A DNA stretch of 64,000 nucleotides from positions 212,274 through 276,273 of the forward strand of contig DAOUJQ010000023.1 of NCBI GenBank assembly GCA_034422455.1, read 5' to 3'. This document shows, piece after piece, positions 23,333 to 31,647 of this stretch. Numbering within the stretch: position 1 is the first letter of the stretch; each line of letters starts with the position of its first letter. The stretch comes from UBA1127 sp034422455. Lineage in GTDB: Bacteria; Chloroflexota; Dehalococcoidia; Lucifugimonadales; UBA1127. A program made the position numbers and the translations under genes. The notes beneath the pieces are model-generated. The model saw only the letters and a list, made by a program, of their open reading frames with translations. It did no database searches and was not told the DNA's origin.

Positions 23333-24625
23333 CTAGCCGGCCTCCACGCGCAGCAGGTTGTGCACGGCGGTGAGCACGTTGAGCTGCCTGATGTCCGACA
23401 GGGCCGCCTGCATGGCCGCTTCCCTGGCCGGATGCGTGGTGATGACCAGTTCCGCCGTCCCCGCCTGGTCGTCGGCGTCCTTCTGGATCACGGAGGCCAG
23501 GCTGATGGTGTGGTCGCCAAAAACGCGGGCGATCTGCGCCAGCACGCCCGGCTGGTCCGCCGCGGTGACCCGCAGGTAGTACTGCGTCTCCAGGTCGTGC
23601 ATCGTGCGAACCGGCAAAGGCTCCGCGGCCGGTTGCGCCTCCGCTTCGGCCTCCGCCCCCCGGCCGCGCGCGCACGCCAGCAGGTCGCCGATGATGGCGC
23701 TGGCCGTGGGCGCCGGCCCCGCGCCCCTGCCGTGAAAGACCACCGGCCCCACCAGGTCGCCGTGGACTTCCACCGCGTTGAACGGCCCCTCAACCTTGGC
23801 CAACATCGTCTCCCGGTGCAGCAGCGCCGGATGCACCCGGGCCTGCACGGCCCCCTCGATGCGCTGCGCAATGGCAAGGAGCTTGATCTCGTAGCCAAGC
23901 TCGTGGGCGTACTGGAAGTCCTCGGCCTCCAGGGTCGTGATGCCCTCACAGTACACCTGCTCCGGCGAGACAGCCGTGTGGAACGCGAGCGACGCCAGGA
24001 TGGCGATCTTGTAGACGGCGTCCCGTCCCTCGATGTCGTTGGCCGGGTCGGGCTCCGCGTATCCCAGCTCCTGGGCCTGCTTGAGCGCCGTGCCGAAGTC
24101 GATGCCCTCCTGCGACATCTTGGTCAGGATGTAGTTGGTGGTGCCGTTGATGATGGCCCGCACGCTACTGATGTCGTTCGCCAGCAGGTCGTCCCGCAGC
24201 GGGCCGATGATGGGGATGCCGCCGCCCACGCTGGCTTCATAGCGCAGCCGTGCGCCGGAGGAGCGCGCCGCCGCCATGAGCGCGGGCCCGTGTTTTGCGA
24301 TGACTTCCTTGTTGGCCGTCACCACGCTCACCCCGCGCGAGAGCAGCCGGGTGAGGTAATCGCGCGCGGGCTCCTCGCCGCCCATCGCCTCGATGACGAC
24401 GTCGATGCCGTCGTCGTTCTCGATGGAGGAGAAGTCGCCGGTGAGCACGCCGTCCGGCAGCGCGACGCTGCGGGGCTGGTCCACACTCCGCACCAGCGCC
24501 TTGCGGAGTTCGACCGGCCGTCCGAGCGCCAGCGCAAGCGATGGCTCAAGGAGCCAGGAGGCTACGTGACTGCCGATGACCCCAAGGCCAAGCAGGCCAA
24601 CGCCAAGGGCGCTCTTCTCGGCCAT
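23333..24625 (-). CDS. hom: Homoserine dehydrogenase with C-terminal ACT domain
   Basis: A 430-residue NAD(P)-dependent enzyme reducing aspartate semialdehyde to homoserine. The N-terminal Rossmann motif GLLGLGVIGSHVA is at about residues 9-21. TANKEVIAKHG and YEASVGGGIPII mark the catalytic region, with INGTTNYILT and AEPDPANDIEGRDA following. The last 75 residues are an ACT domain (YYLRVTAADQPGVLAQIARVFGDHTISLASVIQK), expected to bind threonine for feedback inhibition. The start at 24625 was preferred to a longer frame. It is 14 bp downstream of the PPIase gene. Confidence 0.96.
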   Translation of the reverse strand: MAEKSALGVGLLGLGVIGSHVASWLLEPSLALALGRPVELRKALVRSVDQPRSVALPDGVLTGDFSSIENDDGIDVVIEAMGGEEPARDYLTRLLSRGVSVVTANKEVIAKHGPALMAAARSSGARLRYEASVGGGIPIIGPLRDDLLANDISSVRAIINGTTNYILTKMSQEGIDFGTALKQAQELGYAEPDPANDIEGRDAVYKIAILASLAFHTAVSPEQVYCEGITTLEAEDFQYAHELGYEIKLLAIAQRIEGAVQARVHPALLHRETMLAKVEGPFNAVEVHGDLVGPVVFHGRGAGPAPTASAIIGDLLACARGRGAEAEAEAQPAAEPLPVRTMHDLETQYYLRVTAADQPGVLAQIARVFGDHTISLASVIQKDADDQAGTAELVITTHPAREAAMQAALSDIRQLNVLTAVHNLLRVEAG

Positions 24626-24639
24626 GCGCACGGCTCCCG

Positions 24640-25704
24640 CTACTGTCCGAGGGGCACGGACGTGGTGAGCCGCAGTTGCTTGGCAAGCCACGCGTATTGG
24701 TTGGAGTCGAAGTCCGTCGTGACGTCCTGGATCTTGCGCTGTTCCGTCACCCATTCCGCCACGGCTTGCGACCGCAGGATTTCGAAGTTCTCGTCCGAGA
24801 CCGTGCGTGCCTCTTCGCGTTCCCGCACGTAGTAGAGGATGAAGAAGTCTGCGCCGGTCTGCAGGTCGAAGTCGGGTATGCCCTCCGAGATCTCCCCCAC
24901 TTCCAGCTCGTCGAAGATGTAGCCTCCCACGCCCTCTTCCAGCACGCCGCGCGGCGTCCAGCCGATCTCGCCTTCACGCCGCACCGTCTCCGGGTCGAGG
25001 CCGTACTCCGCCACCAGCTCCGAGAAGGTCGAGCCGCGCTCGAACTTGGTGCGGGCCTCCTCAACGTCCTCCGACGTCTGCACGGCCAGGGCGTACAGGT
25101 GGACCTGCGGCTGCTCCCTTGGGACCGTGTTGCCGAGGTACTCTTCGAGCCTGGTACGGTATAGGTCCCGTTCAACGATGTCCGCGTACTCGTCCGCCGA
25201 GAGCTGGACCTGGTTCAGGAACTGGCGATAGCTCTCCTGGAACTCGGTCTCCAGCTCCGCCGGCGTTGACGTGGATTCCGGGTCCACCGGCCCGAGAATC
25301 CGTAAGCGGACCTCCTGGTCCAGCTCCGCCTCCGTCACCTGGATGCCCAGGCCCTGCGCGCCCTGCACGACGAGCTCGTTGGTGGCTAGGTCCTGCACCA
25401 TCTGGAAGGGCACCGTGCCCAGGTTCACGGTCTGCCCGCCGGCTTCCGTTTGCCGCTGCACCATGCGCATGAGCTTCACCAGGTACCCCATGTCGTATTC
25501 CACGTCGTTGACACGGACGATGACCTCCCTGGGAGGCAGCACGAAGGTGGTTATCCAGCCGTAGATGGGGATCGTGATGACCAGCAGCACGACGACCACC
25601 GCGATGCCGATGGCAACGCGCTGCCGGCGCTTGTCCCGCTCCAGGTTGGAGCCCCTGTTCCGGCGGCTCAGGTTCGCCGCCACTATGCGTTCTCTGTCCA
25701 CCAT
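24640..25704 (-). CDS. Membrane-anchored PpiC/SurA-type peptidyl-prolyl isomerase
   Basis: A 354-residue protein with a basic cytoplasmic N-terminus (RRNRGSNLERDKRRQR), one transmembrane helix (about 30-54) and an extracytoplasmic SurA_N-like region (residues 60-200). A parvulin-type rotamase domain spans about 200-300 (VHLYALAVQTSEDVEEARTKFERGSTFSELVAEYG, EGEIGWTPRGVLEEGVG, ILYYVREREEARTV). It probably assists folding of exported proteins. It sits between rpsR (158 bp upstream) and hom. Confidence 0.85.
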   Translation of the reverse strand: MVDRERIVAANLSRRNRGSNLERDKRRQRVAIGIAVVVVLLVITIPIYGWITTFVLPPREVIVRVNDVEYDMGYLVKLMRMVQRQTEAGGQTVNLGTVPFQMVQDLATNELVVQGAQGLGIQVTEAELDQEVRLRILGPVDPESTSTPAELETEFQESYRQFLNQVQLSADEYADIVERDLYRTRLEEYLGNTVPREQPQVHLYALAVQTSEDVEEARTKFERGSTFSELVAEYGLDPETVRREGEIGWTPRGVLEEGVGGYIFDELEVGEISEGIPDFDLQTGADFFILYYVREREEARTVSDENFEILRSQAVAEWVTEQRKIQDVTTDFDSNQYAWLAKQLRLTTSVPLGQ

Positions 25705-25862
25705 CAGGCGTCTTCCACTGAGTGGGCTGTGTCTCTAGCAGCCTGCCGCCACGCGAAAATCGCGGCGGGTGATGTACTGGAAACGTAACTGAGAGCCCTG
25801 GGGACAGCAGTCCAACGGGGCCCTGCAGCTAATGGTGCGTTGGTGTCCAATGCGGGGAGCGC

Positions 25863-26231
25863 CTAGCCGTGCCAGCCCGTGACCCGGATGTGGTCCGGGG
25901 TGAAGGGCAGCAGGGCGATCTGCCGCGCCCGCTTGATCGCGTCCGACAGGATGCGCTGGTGCCGGGCGCAGGTGCCCGTGCGGCGCCGCGGGCTGATGCG
26001 GGCCCGCTCAGAGATGTACCGCCGCAGCATGCCAACGTTCTTGTAGTCTATGACGATCTTCTTCTCCACGCAGAAGGCGCACACGCGCCGGCGCGGCGGA
26101 TAGAATCGCCGGCCTCTGCCGCCGGACCTGCCTCGCGGCCCGCCGCCGGGTCGCGGTCCTCCGCTCGGCGCCGAGGGCGCCGGCGCGCCGGCGTTGGCCG
26201 GCGGCCGGGTCTGTTCTTCTGCCGTTGTCAT
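25863..26231 (-). CDS. rpsR: Small ribosomal subunit protein bS18, extended N-terminus
   Basis: A 122-residue S18. The conserved core begins near residue 41 (RRFYPPRRRVCAFCVEKKIVIDYKNVGMLRRYISERARISPRRRTG) and ends with ARHQRILSDAIKRARQIALLPF. The first 40 residues are a Pro/Gly/Ala-rich low-complexity extension not found in typical 75-residue S18. CAFC keeps two of the zinc-type cysteines. Part of the classical rpsF-ssb-rpsR cluster, 39 bp after ssb; rplI does not follow. Confidence 0.97.
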   Translation of the reverse strand: MTTAEEQTRPPANAGAPAPSAPSGGPRPGGGPRGRSGGRGRRFYPPRRRVCAFCVEKKIVIDYKNVGMLRRYISERARISPRRRTGTCARHQRILSDAIKRARQIALLPFTPDHIRVTGWHG

Positions 26232-26270
26232 CTTCCTGGTGGCCCTCCGATGCTGTCTGTATTGCCGTCG

Positions 26271-26684
26271 TTAGAAGGGAAGGTCGTCCGGCTCAGTCAC
26301 GCCTCCGCCTCCGGAGCCGTAGTCCCCGCCGGAAAAGCCTTCGCCCGTGCGGTCTGGACGATCAAGGAATCTCACGTCGTTGGCGGTCACATCAACGGAA
26401 TAGCGTTGGGTACCGTCACTTGCCTCGTAGGGACGGATGTGCAATCGTCCGTCAACGTAGACCAGCTTCCCTTTTGCTAGATACTGGTTGCAGGTTTCGG
26501 CGAGACGGTTCCAAGCGCTTACTCGGAACCAATCGGTCTCTTCTCGCCGCTCGCCAGTATTGTCGGTGAAGGTACGGGTGGTGGCGACGGAGAAGTCTGT
26601 GACCGGCGTCCCTGACGCCGTGTAGCGCATCTCAGGATCACGACCCAGATAACCCACTATTGTGATTCTGTTGAAGCTGACCAT
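26271..26684 (-). CDS. ssb: Single-stranded DNA-binding protein
   Basis: A 137-residue SSB with one OB fold (residues 1-105: MVSFNRITIVGYLGRDPEMRY, ETDWFRVSAWNRLAETCNQYLAKGKLVYVDGRL). A short glycine-rich linker leads to the acidic C-terminal tip EPDDLPF that binds partner proteins. Located between rpsF and rpsR in the conserved order, 35 bp after rpsF. Confidence 0.97.
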   Translation of the reverse strand: MVSFNRITIVGYLGRDPEMRYTASGTPVTDFSVATTRTFTDNTGERREETDWFRVSAWNRLAETCNQYLAKGKLVYVDGRLHIRPYEASDGTQRYSVDVTANDVRFLDRPDRTGEGFSGGDYGSGGGGVTEPDDLPF

Positions 26685-26719
26685 AGTTGCCCGCTCCCGA
26701 TCCGGCGGCTGCCGCCTGA

Positions 26720-27016
26720 TTAGCTTTCCAGCCGCACCAGCAGGTGCCGGAGGATGTCTTCAGACAGGCCAAGGGCGTTTTCCAATGGCCGCGTCCGGTC
26801 CGGCTCCGTGGTGAACTGGGTGAGGAAGTAGTTGCCCTCCGTGTAGTCCTGAATAGGGTAGGCAAGGCGCCTCATGCCCCAGTTCTCCTCCTTGGTCAGC
26901 TCTCCTCCCGATCCCGTAATGATCCCATGGATGCGCTCCATGGTCCCGTCCACCTCCTCCTGGTCCAAGGCAGGACTCAACACCACAACCAACTCGTATG
27001 ATCGCGCGTTCGCCAA
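26720..27016 (-). CDS. rpsF: Small ribosomal subunit protein bS6
   Basis: A 98-residue S6: ARSYELVVVLSPALDQEEVD, then the central WGMRRLAYPIQDYTEGNYFLTQF and LSEDILRHLLVR. The start is uncertain. An in-frame ATG at 27079 lies on the promoter -10 region, so it cannot be used by that transcript. TTG at 27016 gives the homologous N-terminus but has GAGGA almost touching it. First gene of rpsF-ssb-rpsR. The overall family call is secure. Confidence 0.93.
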   Translation of the reverse strand: MANARSYELVVVLSPALDQEEVDGTMERIHGIITGSGGELTKEENWGMRRLAYPIQDYTEGNYFLTQFTTEPDRTRPLENALGLSEDILRHLLVRLES

Positions 27017-27069
27017 TCCTCTATCCCGCCGCCCAACAAACCAGGGCGGACTTTGAAGTTGCAACGGAC

Positions 27070-27099
27070 AGTATAGCATGACGAGGAGCGCCCTTCCAA
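27070..27099 (-). promoter_or_regulatory. rpsF operon promoter, overlapping a terminator hairpin
   Basis: TTGGAA (27099-27094), 18 bp, TATACT (27075-27070) on the minus strand. The -35 lies in the loop of the hairpin at 27084-27111. Confidence 0.6.
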
Positions 27100-27111
27100 A
27101 TGGGCGCTCCT
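27084..27111 (-). terminator. Hairpin after the Rieske oxygenase gene
   Basis: AGGAGCGCCC and GGGCGCTCCT form a perfect 10-bp stem with loop TTCCAAAT, 54 bp after the stop of the upstream minus-strand gene. No T-run. Confidence 0.6.
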
Positions 27112-27164
27112 GTCTGTCGTGCCGATGTCCCGGCCGAGGGGCGTCGTCCCTGCCCCGGCGGCGA

Positions 27165-28448
27165 TTACTCGATGGTCTGCTCGACTGGCTTGTAGTCGGT
27201 CACGCCCTCAAGGCGCTCCTGCCAGATGCTGTCCATCTCGTCCAGGATCCACTGCGGCTGGCGGGCGAGGTGGACGTTGCGCGGGGCCTTTGTGGGGTCG
27301 GCGTTGCGGAACTGGGGCGGCAGGCCCTGGTCCTCGCGACTCCGGCCCTGGCGGGGCAGGTAGAGGTTCTGGTTGGTCTCCGGGTCGCGGTAGACGCACT
27401 TGGGCTCGCCGCCGTCAGCGACCACGCGGGCCTCCTCCAGCATGCGCCGCCGCATCAGGATGATGCCCTGGTCGCTGCCGCCCAGGTGCTCCTGCGTCCG
27501 GTCGGCGAGAGCCCCCTGGCCCACCCATGCGATGAAGTCCTGGTTCATGATGTGGGTGTCGATCCACCGGCCTGTTGTTTCGTCGGTCAGCGGCGAGGTC
27601 CAGTAGTGGATGCGCTCCTGCTCGAAGGGCGCCTCACCCGGGACGGGGACGTTGAACCACGCCACGCTCAGCGTGTTCTCGTCGTCGATGGGCACCCGCC
27701 ACTCGAAGTGGCCGACGTAGAGGGCGTTGGGCCACAGGCAGACCCGGCCCACCGTCCACATCTCGTGGTCTTCCGTCGTGTCCTCGGAAACGCGGCGGTA
27801 GATGATGCCGTGGTCAAACTCGTCGAAGCCGACCTTGATATGCGCTTTCGGCTCCGGCCCCCGTCCGAGGCCCAGGACCTTCGACCACCGGCCGTGCAGC
27901 CACTCGACGTGGACGGGGTCGATGCTGTTCTCCTGGCACTGGAACCAGTTGCAGGGGATCTCCGTGTAGACGACCTGCTTGTAGCCCTTGTCGTGGAACC
28001 GGTCGTAGTCTGGCACCAGCGGCGCCGGCCCGGGCCCCATGTAGACCCAGAGCATGCCGGCCTTCTCCACCACCGGGTAGGCCTTGATCTTGATCCGGTC
28101 CTTGAATCGGGCGTCCGGGTACGCGACCTCTTCGAAGGGCTGCTCCAGGCATGCCCCGGTGTGGTCGTAGAGCCAGCCGTGGTAGTTGCAGCGAAGGCCG
28201 TGCTGGTCCTGGATGCCGTAGGACAGGTCGGCGCGGCGGTGCGGACAGTGCAGGTCCACCAGGCCGTGGTTGCCGTCCTTGTCCTTGTACAGCACTAGGT
28301 CCTCACCCATCAGCCGCATCTGCTTGATGGGGTTGTCGTCCATCTCTGCGGCGGCGGCAACCGGCATCCAGTAGCGGCGCATGAACTCGCCCATCAGGGT
28401 GCCGGGGCCAACGCGCATCAGTTCCTGGTTTTCCTCGTACGAAATCAT
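27165..28448 (-). CDS. Rieske 2Fe-2S aromatic ring-hydroxylating oxygenase, large-subunit type
   Basis: A 427-residue oxygenase. The Rieske cluster ligands are C68/H70 (HCPHRRADL) and C87/H90 (RCNYHGW). The mononuclear iron site is NSIDPVHVEWLHG with D177, H180 and H185. This arrangement fits phthalate- or vanillate-demethylase-like oxygenases that attack an aromatic or related substrate using a separate reductase. The reductase is not encoded nearby. ATG 28448 was chosen since homologues begin MISYEENQELMRVGPGT; the upstream extension lies across the promoter. A paralogue is at 57680. Confidence 0.93.
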   Translation of the reverse strand: MISYEENQELMRVGPGTLMGEFMRRYWMPVAAAAEMDDNPIKQMRLMGEDLVLYKDKDGNHGLVDLHCPHRRADLSYGIQDQHGLRCNYHGWLYDHTGACLEQPFEEVAYPDARFKDRIKIKAYPVVEKAGMLWVYMGPGPAPLVPDYDRFHDKGYKQVVYTEIPCNWFQCQENSIDPVHVEWLHGRWSKVLGLGRGPEPKAHIKVGFDEFDHGIIYRRVSEDTTEDHEMWTVGRVCLWPNALYVGHFEWRVPIDDENTLSVAWFNVPVPGEAPFEQERIHYWTSPLTDETTGRWIDTHIMNQDFIAWVGQGALADRTQEHLGGSDQGIILMRRRMLEEARVVADGGEPKCVYRDPETNQNLYLPRQGRSREDQGLPPQFRNADPTKAPRNVHLARQPQWILDEMDSIWQERLEGVTDYKPVEQTIE

Positions 28449-28501
28449 GCTGTACCTTTCTCCCCCCGAGAGATTTACGTAACGCGATTTTGGGCACCAA
28501 G

Positions 28502-28531
28502 AGTGTACACGTTCCCCGCGAGGAATGACAA
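28502..28531 (-). promoter_or_regulatory. Promoter of the Rieske oxygenase gene
   Basis: Minus strand TTGTCA (28531-28526), 18 bp containing a TTCC..GGAA dyad, TACACT (28507-28502), about 50 bp before the ATG. Confidence 0.6.
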
Positions 28532-28692
28532 CCATTCTTGAATGTGCGGGGAAAGGGGTGTAAGGCCAATTCCACCTTCGCCCCGTTGGGTCTTTCCAAT
28601 CCTCGAGAAATAGACACCCTTAGGTAGTTGGAAGGATGACTGCAATCGCCTACAGTTGTGAGTCCGAAATACGAGGATAGAGGTGTTCCTTG

Positions 28693-29844
28693 ATGAGCAC
28701 TCATGATTCCATTGCAGAGCAGATTGCTGTTGAGTATCCGCCCGATCCTAAGGCGTGCATCTATTGTGGGGAGCTTACGCCGTTTGCCAATGGAAGGGTC
28801 GTTAGAGAGTCGTCTTGTGTGAGTCCTAGAGGCATTCGATTCCGTCCAGATGTGTCTGTATGGGATTCTCACGGCAAACTCATTGCCACACTAGAAGTAA
28901 TTGATTCGCATGGGCCCGAAGATGCAGTGCTGGAGGCGGAATCAATTCTACCCAATGCATATTTTCTGCATGTGGACGGTAGGTTCTGGTGCAGTCCAGA
29001 GTGCTGGAACTGGTCGCATGGGAAATCCTATCAGTGGGAGGGCCTTAGGGGGCGGTACACTGAAGTAGGTGGCGGCCCCTTAGACCGCTATTGCCCACTT
29101 CCCCGCTGTGAGTATTGTGATCGATTGTTCGGTGTTACTGCATATCCTGAAGTCTCCCTTTTCGACTGGGAGAACCCCAGTGGTGAAATCTGCCTTGAGT
29201 GCGCCGCGCAAAACCTTGATGGCAGTCAATACAAGGGCCCCGGAGAGTGTATGGATGGAGCAACCATCCCGGATGGACAGGACGATGTCCTTGGCTCGTT
29301 CTTTGCGTTGTGTGATGCAGTTTTCTGGGCAATGGTCTGGACCAACAGATGGGTGGATGCACAATCTAAGCTAGAAAAACTACATAGGATTGAGAGTGCA
29401 GAGATTCTTACTCACTTGGGCTTCCCAGATGGGCTATTCACTGTTTGTGGCATCGACAGGCGCGGATTGTCGAGAGAGCTGACCGTTACCCAAGACCGTA
29501 TGGAGGTCACTTGTCACAAGTGTTCTCCGGGCATCACGGAGTGGTTAGAGGCCCAAAGACCTCAGGCACGTTCAGATGAATCTGCGACTACACGGCAGCT
29601 TGATCTCATCGAACAGGCTTTCAGTGCCGGTGATTGGGAATATGGAGCAAGGCTCCTTGCGCCAATTGGCGCGCCAGGCTGGAGTGCCGATAGGGATGAT
29701 GCCAATCCTCTCTACGCTTGGGATTCAGATAACTGCCGCAGGACTTCAGAGGCTTGGGTAAGGCTGCGAGAGTGGCGCGTAACCCAGCTTCCCTCTGACT
29801 TGGCGGAGTTGGTTGTATTGCCGCCACTCAACAGTTATAGGTAG
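28693..29844 (+). CDS. Unknown low-GC protein with several CxxC zinc knuckles and a nuclease-like segment
   Basis: A 383-residue protein from ATG 28693 (a TTG lies directly before). CIYC (residues 22-25), CSPEC, CEYC, CLEC and CHKC give at least five zinc-knuckle pairs. Between the first two, FRPDVSVWDSHGKLIATLEVIDSHG has the D-x(n)-E-V-x pattern of CoiA-like/PD-(D/E)XK nuclease cores, though the lysine is absent. The remainder is not recognised. Base composition and codon use are clearly AT-richer than both neighbours, implying recent acquisition. It is a lone gene between a Rieske oxygenase and leuA with no mobile genes visible. Confidence 0.7.
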   Translation: MSTHDSIAEQIAVEYPPDPKACIYCGELTPFANGRVVRESSCVSPRGIRFRPDVSVWDSHGKLIATLEVIDSHGPEDAVLEAESILPNAYFLHVDGRFWCSPECWNWSHGKSYQWEGLRGRYTEVGGGPLDRYCPLPRCEYCDRLFGVTAYPEVSLFDWENPSGEICLECAAQNLDGSQYKGPGECMDGATIPDGQDDVLGSFFALCDAVFWAMVWTNRWVDAQSKLEKLHRIESAEILTHLGFPDGLFTVCGIDRRGLSRELTVTQDRMEVTCHKCSPGITEWLEAQRPQARSDESATTRQLDLIEQAFSAGDWEYGARLLAPIGAPGWSADRDDANPLYAWDSDNCRRTSEAWVRLREWRVTQLPSDLAELVVLPPLNSYR

Positions 29845-29866
29845 GGCTCTACGCCGCCCAGAAACA

Positions 29867-29899
29867 GCAGTCCCCCGGGACGGTCGCCCAGGGGACTGC
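29867..29899. terminator. Bidirectional hairpin between convergent genes
   Basis: GCAGTCCCC (29867-29875) pairs with GGGGACTGC (29891-29899), with an inner GGG/CCC. It lies between the zinc-knuckle gene and leuA. Confidence 0.65.
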
Positions 29900-29922
29900 G
29901 CGTTTCGCTCTTGTTCCGGCGG

Positions 29923-31494
29923 CTACACGCCCGGCATCTTGTCCATGGGCTCCGTGCCGTCCAGCGCCAGCAGGCGATTCATCGCGTTGGTGTACGCCTT
30001 GGCGCTGGCGACCAGGATGTCCGTGTCGGCGGCGCGGCCGCTGTAGATGCGGTTCTCATGCCGCAGCCGCACCGTCACGTCGCCGACGGCATCCAGCCCG
30101 CCGGTGATGGCGCGTACCGTGTAATCTTCCAGTCTCGGCCGAACGCCAATGACCGCCACGACGGCCTTGCAGACGGCGTCCACCGGTCCGTTGCCCTCCG
30201 TCCGCTCCGTCTTGCGCTCGCCTCCGGGAGCCGTCATGGTGATGGTGGCGGTGGGAACGCGGCCCATGCCCGTCTCGATGGAGACCTCCTCGACCCGGTA
30301 GCCCGTGGTGTCCTCGACCCGCCGGTCCTCCGCCATGAGGGCCTCCAGGTCGCGGTCGGTGACCTCGCGCTTCTTGTCCGCCAGCTCCTTGAATGCGGTG
30401 AAGACCCTGTCCAGTTCCTCCCGGTCCAGGTCGTAGCCAAGCTCCTCCAGCCGGGCCCGCAGCCCCGCTCGGCCGCTCAGCTTGGCCAGCACCAGCGTTT
30501 CCCCCGTCCAGCCGACGCTCTTCGGGTCCATGATCTCGTAGGTCATCTTGTTCTTGATGACCCCGTCCTGGTGGATGCCGGAAGCGTGACGGAAGGAGTT
30601 GAGGCCCACGATGGCCTTGTTGGGCTGCACCGGGAAGTTGGTCACCTCGCTCACCATGCGGCTCGTGGGGTAGATCTGCGTCGTGTCCACGCCCACGGTG
30701 GTCTCGAAGTACTGCTGGCGCGTGCGGATGCTCATGATGACCTCTTCGAGCGCCGTGTTTCCCGCCCGCTCGCCGATGCCGTTGATGCAGCCCTCCACCT
30801 GCCGTGCGCCGGCCTTCACCGCCGCCAGGCTGTTGGCCACCGCCTGCCCCAGGTCGTTGTGGCAGTGCACGCTGATGATGGCCTTGTCGATGTTTTCCAC
30901 GTTCTCCCGGATGCTCCGGATCAACTCGCCGAACTCCTCCGGGATGGCATAGCCGACCGTGTCCGGGATGTTGATGGTCGTCGCACCCGCGTCGATGGCC
31001 GCGCCGATGATCGCGTACAGGAACTCCGGGTCGGAGCGGGTGGCGTCCATGGGCGAGAACTCCACGTCCTCGCAGTAGCCCTTGGCGCGAGTGACCGCGG
31101 CCACAGCCATCTCCAGGACCTCTTCCCGGTCCTTGTGGAGCTGGTGTTGCATGTGGACGTCCGAGGCGGAGATGAAGGTGTGGATGCGAGGGTGCGCCGC
31201 CTCCTTGATCGCCTCCCACGCCGCGTCGATGTCGTCCGGGTTGGCCCGGGCCAGCGAGCACACGGTTGAGTCCCTGACCTCCCGCGCGATGGCTTTGATG
31301 GCCTCCATGTCCCCGGGCGACGAGGCTGCAAAGCCCGCCTCGATGATGTCGACGCCCAGCCGCTCGAGCTGCTTGGCGATCTCCAGCTTCTCCTCGGGCG
31401 TCATCGCCGCGCCCGCCGCCTGCTCTCCGTCCCGGAGAGTCGTGTCGAATATGCGGACTCGGTCCTGGTCTTTGGCGATCTTCTGCGTAGTCAT
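29923..31494 (-). CDS. leuA: 2-isopropylmalate synthase
   Basis: A 523-residue LeuA that condenses acetyl-CoA with 2-oxoisovalerate, the first committed step to leucine. The N-terminal TIM barrel carries FDTTLRDGEQAAG and the metal/substrate motifs FIEAGFAASSPGD-like and HCHNDLGQAVANS, then GERAGNTALEEV. The C-terminal regulatory domain starts near residue 380 (RVEEVSIETGMGRVPTATITM) and is complete, so leucine inhibition is expected. ATG 31494 replaces a longer in-frame start at 31548. Last gene of the ilvBNC-leuA unit, 153 bp after ilvC with a hairpin between. Confidence 0.95.
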   Translation of the reverse strand: MTTQKIAKDQDRVRIFDTTLRDGEQAAGAAMTPEEKLEIAKQLERLGVDIIEAGFAASSPGDMEAIKAIAREVRDSTVCSLARANPDDIDAAWEAIKEAAHPRIHTFISASDVHMQHQLHKDREEVLEMAVAAVTRAKGYCEDVEFSPMDATRSDPEFLYAIIGAAIDAGATTINIPDTVGYAIPEEFGELIRSIRENVENIDKAIISVHCHNDLGQAVANSLAAVKAGARQVEGCINGIGERAGNTALEEVIMSIRTRQQYFETTVGVDTTQIYPTSRMVSEVTNFPVQPNKAIVGLNSFRHASGIHQDGVIKNKMTYEIMDPKSVGWTGETLVLAKLSGRAGLRARLEELGYDLDREELDRVFTAFKELADKKREVTDRDLEALMAEDRRVEDTTGYRVEEVSIETGMGRVPTATITMTAPGGERKTERTEGNGPVDAVCKAVVAVIGVRPRLEDYTVRAITGGLDAVGDVTVRLRHENRIYSGRAADTDILVASAKAYTNAMNRLLALDGTEPMDKMPGV

Positions 31495-31570
31495 GGCTGC
31501 GTCCTTCTTCCTCTCATGCGAATCATGTATCGATTGGGCCACTGTCACAGAGGCCGAAGGAATGCGCAGG

Positions 31571-31595
31571 CCCGTCCCGACGCCGTCGGGACGGG
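31571..31595 (-). terminator. Hairpin between ilvC and leuA
   Basis: CCCGTCCCGAC and GTCGGGACGGG form a perfect 11-bp stem with a 3-nt loop. No T-run follows on the minus strand, so it may be a processing or attenuating stem rather than a full terminator. Confidence 0.5.
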
Positions 31596-31647
31596 AACTA
31601 CGCTTGTACCCTCCTGGCTGCTCACCACATGCTCCTGTAGCTCTTGG

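Noticed and set aside
31496..31647. Possible second T-box between ilvC and leuA (AGGGTACAAGCG near a strong hairpin)
   Set aside because: The sequence lacks the T-box core TGGTACCGCG, there is no Stem I space and the hairpin has no T-run.
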